Of a DNA stretch of 16,244 nt, positions 13,163 to 16,244 are shown piece after piece. A program made the position numbers and the translations under genes. The notes beneath the pieces are model-generated. The model was not told where the DNA came from and searched no databases. It worked only from the letters and a program-made list of their open reading frames with translations. The DNA is from Verrucomicrobiota bacterium (GTDB taxonomy: Bacteria; Verrucomicrobiota; Verrucomicrobiia; Limisphaerales; UBA8199), in contig JAPLUA010000180.1 in NCBI GenBank assembly GCA_026397855.1, positions 1 to 16,244 of the forward strand, given 5' to 3'. Every line of letters starts with the position of its first letter. Position 1 is the first letter of the stretch.

Positions 13163-15057
13163 ACGAATCCGAATTCACCAAGGAAACCGCTACCCCGCGC
13201 TGGGCCAAAGACCTGCTCCGGTTCCTCCCGGTAAAAGCCCAATTCATCCTTTCCGGCAACATCCGCGACTATTACCCCTTCCCCCGCGTCGAGTCTGCCG
13301 CGACGGACCTCCCCGCCAGCACCCCCACCAACTACCTGCCCCTGCCGCTGCCGGGCTACGTGACCGAAGTCCTTCACTTGGCCGGCTACGAGCTGTTCCT
13401 GTCCTACAACCCCGTGGACGGATTCTCCGTCATCGTGCCGCGCGGAGAGCAAGCAGACCAGGCCCGCAAGCGCGTCAATGACTTGTTCAACCTCAGCTTG
13501 GACGCCACCAACTCCTTCAAGTGCAGCCTGCAGAAGGCGCTTGAGATAGTCGAGAAAGTCATCAACTGCCGCGAGGCTGCCTGCGCCGTGCTACTAGACT
13601 TCGCCTCGCGCTACGTCAAACGCGTGGACACGCTCGACGAGAAGGAGCACGAGTTCTGCACCCGGGCGCTGACCCTCTGCCACAAGGCCCAGCCCGTAAT
13701 GACGCCGAAGATGGCTGCCGCCCTGTTCAACCCCGTGATCTGGATGTGCGATAAGGAAAACGACCTGCCCGACTGGCTGGTCCTCAACAACCCGCGTCTG
13801 CGGGCAATTACTGTCCCCAAACCCGATCACGTCGTCCGCGGCGCGCTGGTCACCCAACTCACCTCCGGCCTCCCCGGCTTCAAGGAAGCGTCGGCCGAAA
13901 AGCGCAAGCAGCTTCACGAGGTCTTCAACGAGCAAACTGAAGGACTCTACCTCACCGACGTCATTGCCGTCGTCCAGCTTTGCCGGCGGGAGAAGCTCGG
14001 TTTCGAGGAGATCGGCGAGGCGGTCCGACGCTACAAGCTCGGCGTCACCGAAGACCCTTGGAAGCGCCTGGACCGGGATAAAATCGCTCGCGCCGAGGAA
14101 CTCATCCGCCAACGGGTTAAAGGGCAGCACCAGGCTGTCATTAAGGCGCTGGACATAATCAAACGTGCGGTCACGGGCCTCTCTGGATCGCAGGGCTCCA
14201 AACTGGGCGGAAAGCCGCGCGGCGTGATGTTCCTGGCCGGTCCTACGGGAACCGGAAAGACGGAGTTGGCCAAGACCATTACCGAACTGCTCTTCGGAGA
14301 CGAGCGCGCCTACATCCGCTTCGACATGAGTGAGTTCAACCACGAGCATGCCGACCAGCGTCTCATCGGCTCCCCGCCCGGCTACATCGGCTCGGATATG
14401 GGCGGCGAGCTGACCAACGCCATCCGCGAGAAACCCTTTTGCGTCGTGCTCTTCGATGAAATCGAAAAGGCCCACCCCCGCATCCTCGACAAGTTCCTCC
14501 AGATCCTTGACGACGGGGTGCTGACCAGCGGCCGGGGCGAGCGCGTTTACTTCAGCGAATCGGTCATCGTCTTCACCTCCAATCTCGGTATCTACAAATC
14601 CGACGACGAGGGCCGCCGCGTTCTCAACGTCAAGGTTGACGACCCCTACGATGTCGTCGAGCGCCGCGTGCGGGACGAGATCACGAACTATTTCAAAACC
14701 CAGATCAATCGCCCCGAACTCCTCAACCGCATCGGCGAGAACATCGTCGTGTTTGACTTTATCCGTCCCGACGTTGCCATCCAGATCTTCGACAAGATGC
14801 TGGCCAACATCCTCGAACGGCTCGCCGACCGCCAAAAAGTCCGGATCCAGATTCCCGACAGCGTCCGCGACCAGTTGCGCGGGCATTGCCTCAAGGACCT
14901 CAGTAATGGCGGTCGAGGCGTCGGCAACCAGCTCGAGGCCTGGTTCATCAATCCCCTCGCCCGTGCTCTCTTCGAGGCGAACCCACCCGAAGGCGCCACC
15001 CGCACCCTGGCCTCCCTGACGGAAAAGGAGGGAGTGCCGACAATTACCCTGGAGTGA
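13159..15057 (+). CDS. Two-domain AAA+ ATPase with ClpB-D2-like C-terminal half
   Basis: 632 residues from ATG 13159, overlapping the PP2C stop by 4 bp. The N-terminal half (about 15-300) looks like a degenerate AAA+ unit: no Walker A, but a Walker-B-like strand AVLLDFAS (143-150), then NPVIWMCDKENDLPDWL (191-207) and IRDYY near the start, the order expected of an inactive AAA domain. The C-terminal half matches the second ATPase domain of ClpB/Hsp100: Walker A GPTGTGKT (361-368), aromatic pore loop GYIG (408-411), Walker B VVLFDEIEKAHP (429-440), sensor 1 TSN (473-475), arginine finger in LLNRIGE (R524) and sensor 2 in GGRGVGN (R586). No Clp N-domain, middle coiled coil or protease-binding loop is obvious. 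It probably threads or remodels a protein under phospho-control. It is not a standard ClpB, which is about 860 residues. Confidence 0.85.
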   Translation: MNESEFTKETATPRWAKDLLRFLPVKAQFILSGNIRDYYPFPRVESAATDLPASTPTNYLPLPLPGYVTEVLHLAGYELFLSYNPVDGFSVIVPRGEQADQARKRVNDLFNLSLDATNSFKCSLQKALEIVEKVINCREAACAVLLDFASRYVKRVDTLDEKEHEFCTRALTLCHKAQPVMTPKMAAALFNPVIWMCDKENDLPDWLVLNNPRLRAITVPKPDHVVRGALVTQLTSGLPGFKEASAEKRKQLHEVFNEQTEGLYLTDVIAVVQLCRREKLGFEEIGEAVRRYKLGVTEDPWKRLDRDKIARAEELIRQRVKGQHQAVIKALDIIKRAVTGLSGSQGSKLGGKPRGVMFLAGPTGTGKTELAKTITELLFGDERAYIRFDMSEFNHEHADQRLIGSPPGYIGSDMGGELTNAIREKPFCVVLFDEIEKAHPRILDKFLQILDDGVLTSGRGERVYFSESVIVFTSNLGIYKSDDEGRRVLNVKVDDPYDVVERRVRDEITNYFKTQINRPELLNRIGENIVVFDFIRPDVAIQIFDKMLANILERLADRQKVRIQIPDSVRDQLRGHCLKDLSNGGRGVGNQLEAWFINPLARALFEANPPEGATRTLASLTEKEGVPTITLE

Positions 15058-15074
15058 GCAGAACAAGCCACCCA

Positions 15075-15152
15075 ATGAACCGGCTCTACAACCCCAGTCA
15101 TCAGCAACGAGCAGGCCCGCAGAGCATTCTCTCGAGCCAAACGCGCCGATGA
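15075..15152 (+). CDS. Possible 25-codon coupling ORF before the kinase
   Basis: An ATG 17 bases after the ATPase stop opens a 25-codon frame (starts MNRLYNPSHQQR) that ends in a TGA overlapping the kinase ATG as ATGA, the same arrangement as the other junctions of this operon. It has no strong Shine-Dalgarno sequence and no recognisable domain. It may be a tiny gene or leader that delivers ribosomes to the kinase start, or the true kinase N-terminus separated by a one-base frameshift. It may also be chance. Confidence 0.3.
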   Translation: MNRLYNPSHQQRAGPQSILSSQTRR

Positions 15153-16244
15153 AAAGCCCTGCTGAGCAAGCCCCCCCTCCCGACGTCACTGTTCGAGAAG
15201 ATGCAATTCCGACGAGCAACTCAACGCCGGGGCAACCGATCACTCCCTCCAGCGAGGCTACCCTAGTCGAAGCTGCGGCTTCGCCCACTCCACCTCCCGT
15301 ATCGCTGGCCGTCGGACTGGAAATTGACGGCTGGCGGCTACGCGAGGCTATTAAAGTCGCCAGCGGGGAAGCGGATCTTTGGGTGGCCTCGCGCCCGAAG
15401 GACGGCCAAACCGCCGTGGTGAAGGTCTTTCGCTGGGGCCTTCGGCCCAAAGCGGAATTGGTCGAAAAGCTGAGGAGGGTCTCCCGAGCCCAAGTCGTTG
15501 AGGTTTACAGCCAGGGAACTCTTTCTGATGGGCGGCACTACGAAGTCCTGGAGCACATTCAGCACGGGACACTCGCGGATTTGGGTAAGGCTGGCATGGC
15601 GCCCCAGCAAGTTAAAGAAGTGCTCAACGAGTTGACCGACGCCGTTTCAGCCCTACACGAAGTGGGCATCATTCACCGGGATCTGAAGCCATCCAACGTC
15701 CTGGTGCGCACGGTGAAGCCACTGGACTTGGTGCTAACCGATTTTGGCATTTCCAGCCTCGCAGAGCTGTCCCTTCACGCAACCAGCGCACACCGCACCG
15801 TGGCCTACAGCGCCCCGGAAGCTATGACAGGAGTGGTGAGCTGGGCGAGTGACTGGTGGAGCGTCGGGGTGATGGTCTTGGAACTTCTGCGTACTTCCCA
15901 TCCATTTGCGGGACTAGACGAGCGGGCGATCAATTTCCAGTTGGTAAGCCGGGGTATCGAGGTCCCCGAGAACCTGCCTGGGGACTGGAGCATATTGCTC
16001 AAGGGGCTGTTGACTCGAGAGCAGCCCAAGCGGTGGGGCGTGAAGCAAGTGCGAGGCTGGCTGGAAGGTAAGCGGGACCAAAGGGTGCATTACACGCCCG
16101 CCGCCGCGTCGGTGATCGGCCAGAAGCCATACCGGTTCCAGCAGCGTGAATATGGGGATGCGCCCAGCCTGGCGGTGGCGTTGGCGGAGAAGTGGGAGGA
16201 GGGAGTGAAACACTGGGGGCGGGGTTATGTGCTGCAATGGGTCG
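15149..16244 (+). CDS. Eukaryote-type Ser/Thr protein kinase (cut off by window end)
   Basis: 365 codons from ATG 15149 are visible with no stop before the window edge. This is the only ATG in frame; its frame is also open back to the ATPase stop but offers no better start. The first 52 residues are a Pro/Ser/Glu-rich linker. The kinase domain (about 58-305) has a Gly-loop region ASGEADLW (71-78), the ATP lysine K92 in VVKVF, catalytic HRDLKPSN (176-183, base D178), DFG (198-200) and APE (222-224). The HRD and DFG motifs mark an active kinase, RD type. A tail after the domain (about 323-364) has a F-x4-Y-x4-SLAVAL-x3-W pattern that may be a repeated accessory module. No membrane segment is visible so far. 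It is the writer opposite the PP2C eraser and FHA reader in the same operon. Confidence 0.88.
   Translation, partial: MKSPAEQAPPPDVTVREDAIPTSNSTPGQPITPSSEATLVEAAASPTPPPVSLAVGLEIDGWRLREAIKVASGEADLWVASRPKDGQTAVVKVFRWGLRPKAELVEKLRRVSRAQVVEVYSQGTLSDGRHYEVLEHIQHGTLADLGKAGMAPQQVKEVLNELTDAVSALHEVGIIHRDLKPSNVLVRTVKPLDLVLTDFGISSLAELSLHATSAHRTVAYSAPEAMTGVVSWASDWWSVGVMVLELLRTSHPFAGLDERAINFQLVSRGIEVPENLPGDWSILLKGLLTREQPKRWGVKQVRGWLEGKRDQRVHYTPAAASVIGQKPYRFQQREYGDAPSLAVALAEKWEEGVKHWGRGYVLQWV

Noticed and set aside
13159..15057. ClpV of a type VI secretion system, or a standard ClpB
   Set aside because: The protein is too short, lacks the Clp N-domain and first active ATPase domain, and no type VI secretion genes are adjacent.
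13594..15450. Minus-strand open frame (618 codons) opposite the ATPase and kinase start
   Set aside because: It crosses two well-supported plus-strand genes and has no domain-like sequence.

Overview
The window looks like GC-rich chromosomal DNA from a member of the Verrucomicrobiota (Limisphaerales/Pedosphaera-like), possibly a metagenome contig. The main clue is the end of the secreted proteins: a calcium-binding-type D-x-D-x-D-G stretch, then a beta-rich domain (LTWSSVPGKTYQV type) ending in YYRI-x-LP, which I know as a common C-terminal module of secreted proteins in that phylum. The gene-free DNA also holds families of GC-rich palindromes of a kind I associate with these genomes. The taxonomy is inference.

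Layout. Positions 1-748 carry no convincing gene but are full of repeats: a nested inverted repeat, a 43-bp tandem repeat, a perfect 12-bp hairpin that also appears cut off at the window edge, and an 11-bp tandem repeat. Positions 749-8648 (minus strand) hold two large secreted GH13 alpha-amylase-type genes, transcribed from about 8650 leftward with a 50-nt gap between them. The downstream one is broken near its 3' end: its main frame stops at 1594, and its expected C-terminal domains continue in another frame from about 1500 to 749. A 640-bp intergenic region containing an 84-bp inverted repeat separates these from a third, compact secreted GH13 enzyme on the plus strand (9293-10678). Together the three genes point to an extracellular or periplasmic alpha-glucan (starch/glycogen-like) degradation locus.

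From 11006 to the right edge is a tightly packed plus-strand operon of unrelated type: an NrdG-like radical SAM/4Fe-4S protein, a double zinc-ribbon plus FHA protein, a PP2C phosphatase, a two-domain AAA+ ATPase (degenerate first domain, intact ClpB-D2-like second domain), and a eukaryote-type Ser/Thr kinase cut off by the window end. Adjacent genes overlap by 8, 4 and 4 bp. A 25-codon ORF bridges ATPase and kinase, overlapping the kinase start by 4 bp.

The second operon is the most interesting part. It has writer (kinase), eraser (PP2C) and reader (FHA) of Ser/Thr phosphorylation, a protein-remodelling ATPase and a radical SAM enzyme with no visible glycyl-radical partner. I do not recognise it as a named system. 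It may be a phospho-regulated protein-remodelling or conflict system whose remaining parts lie beyond 16244.
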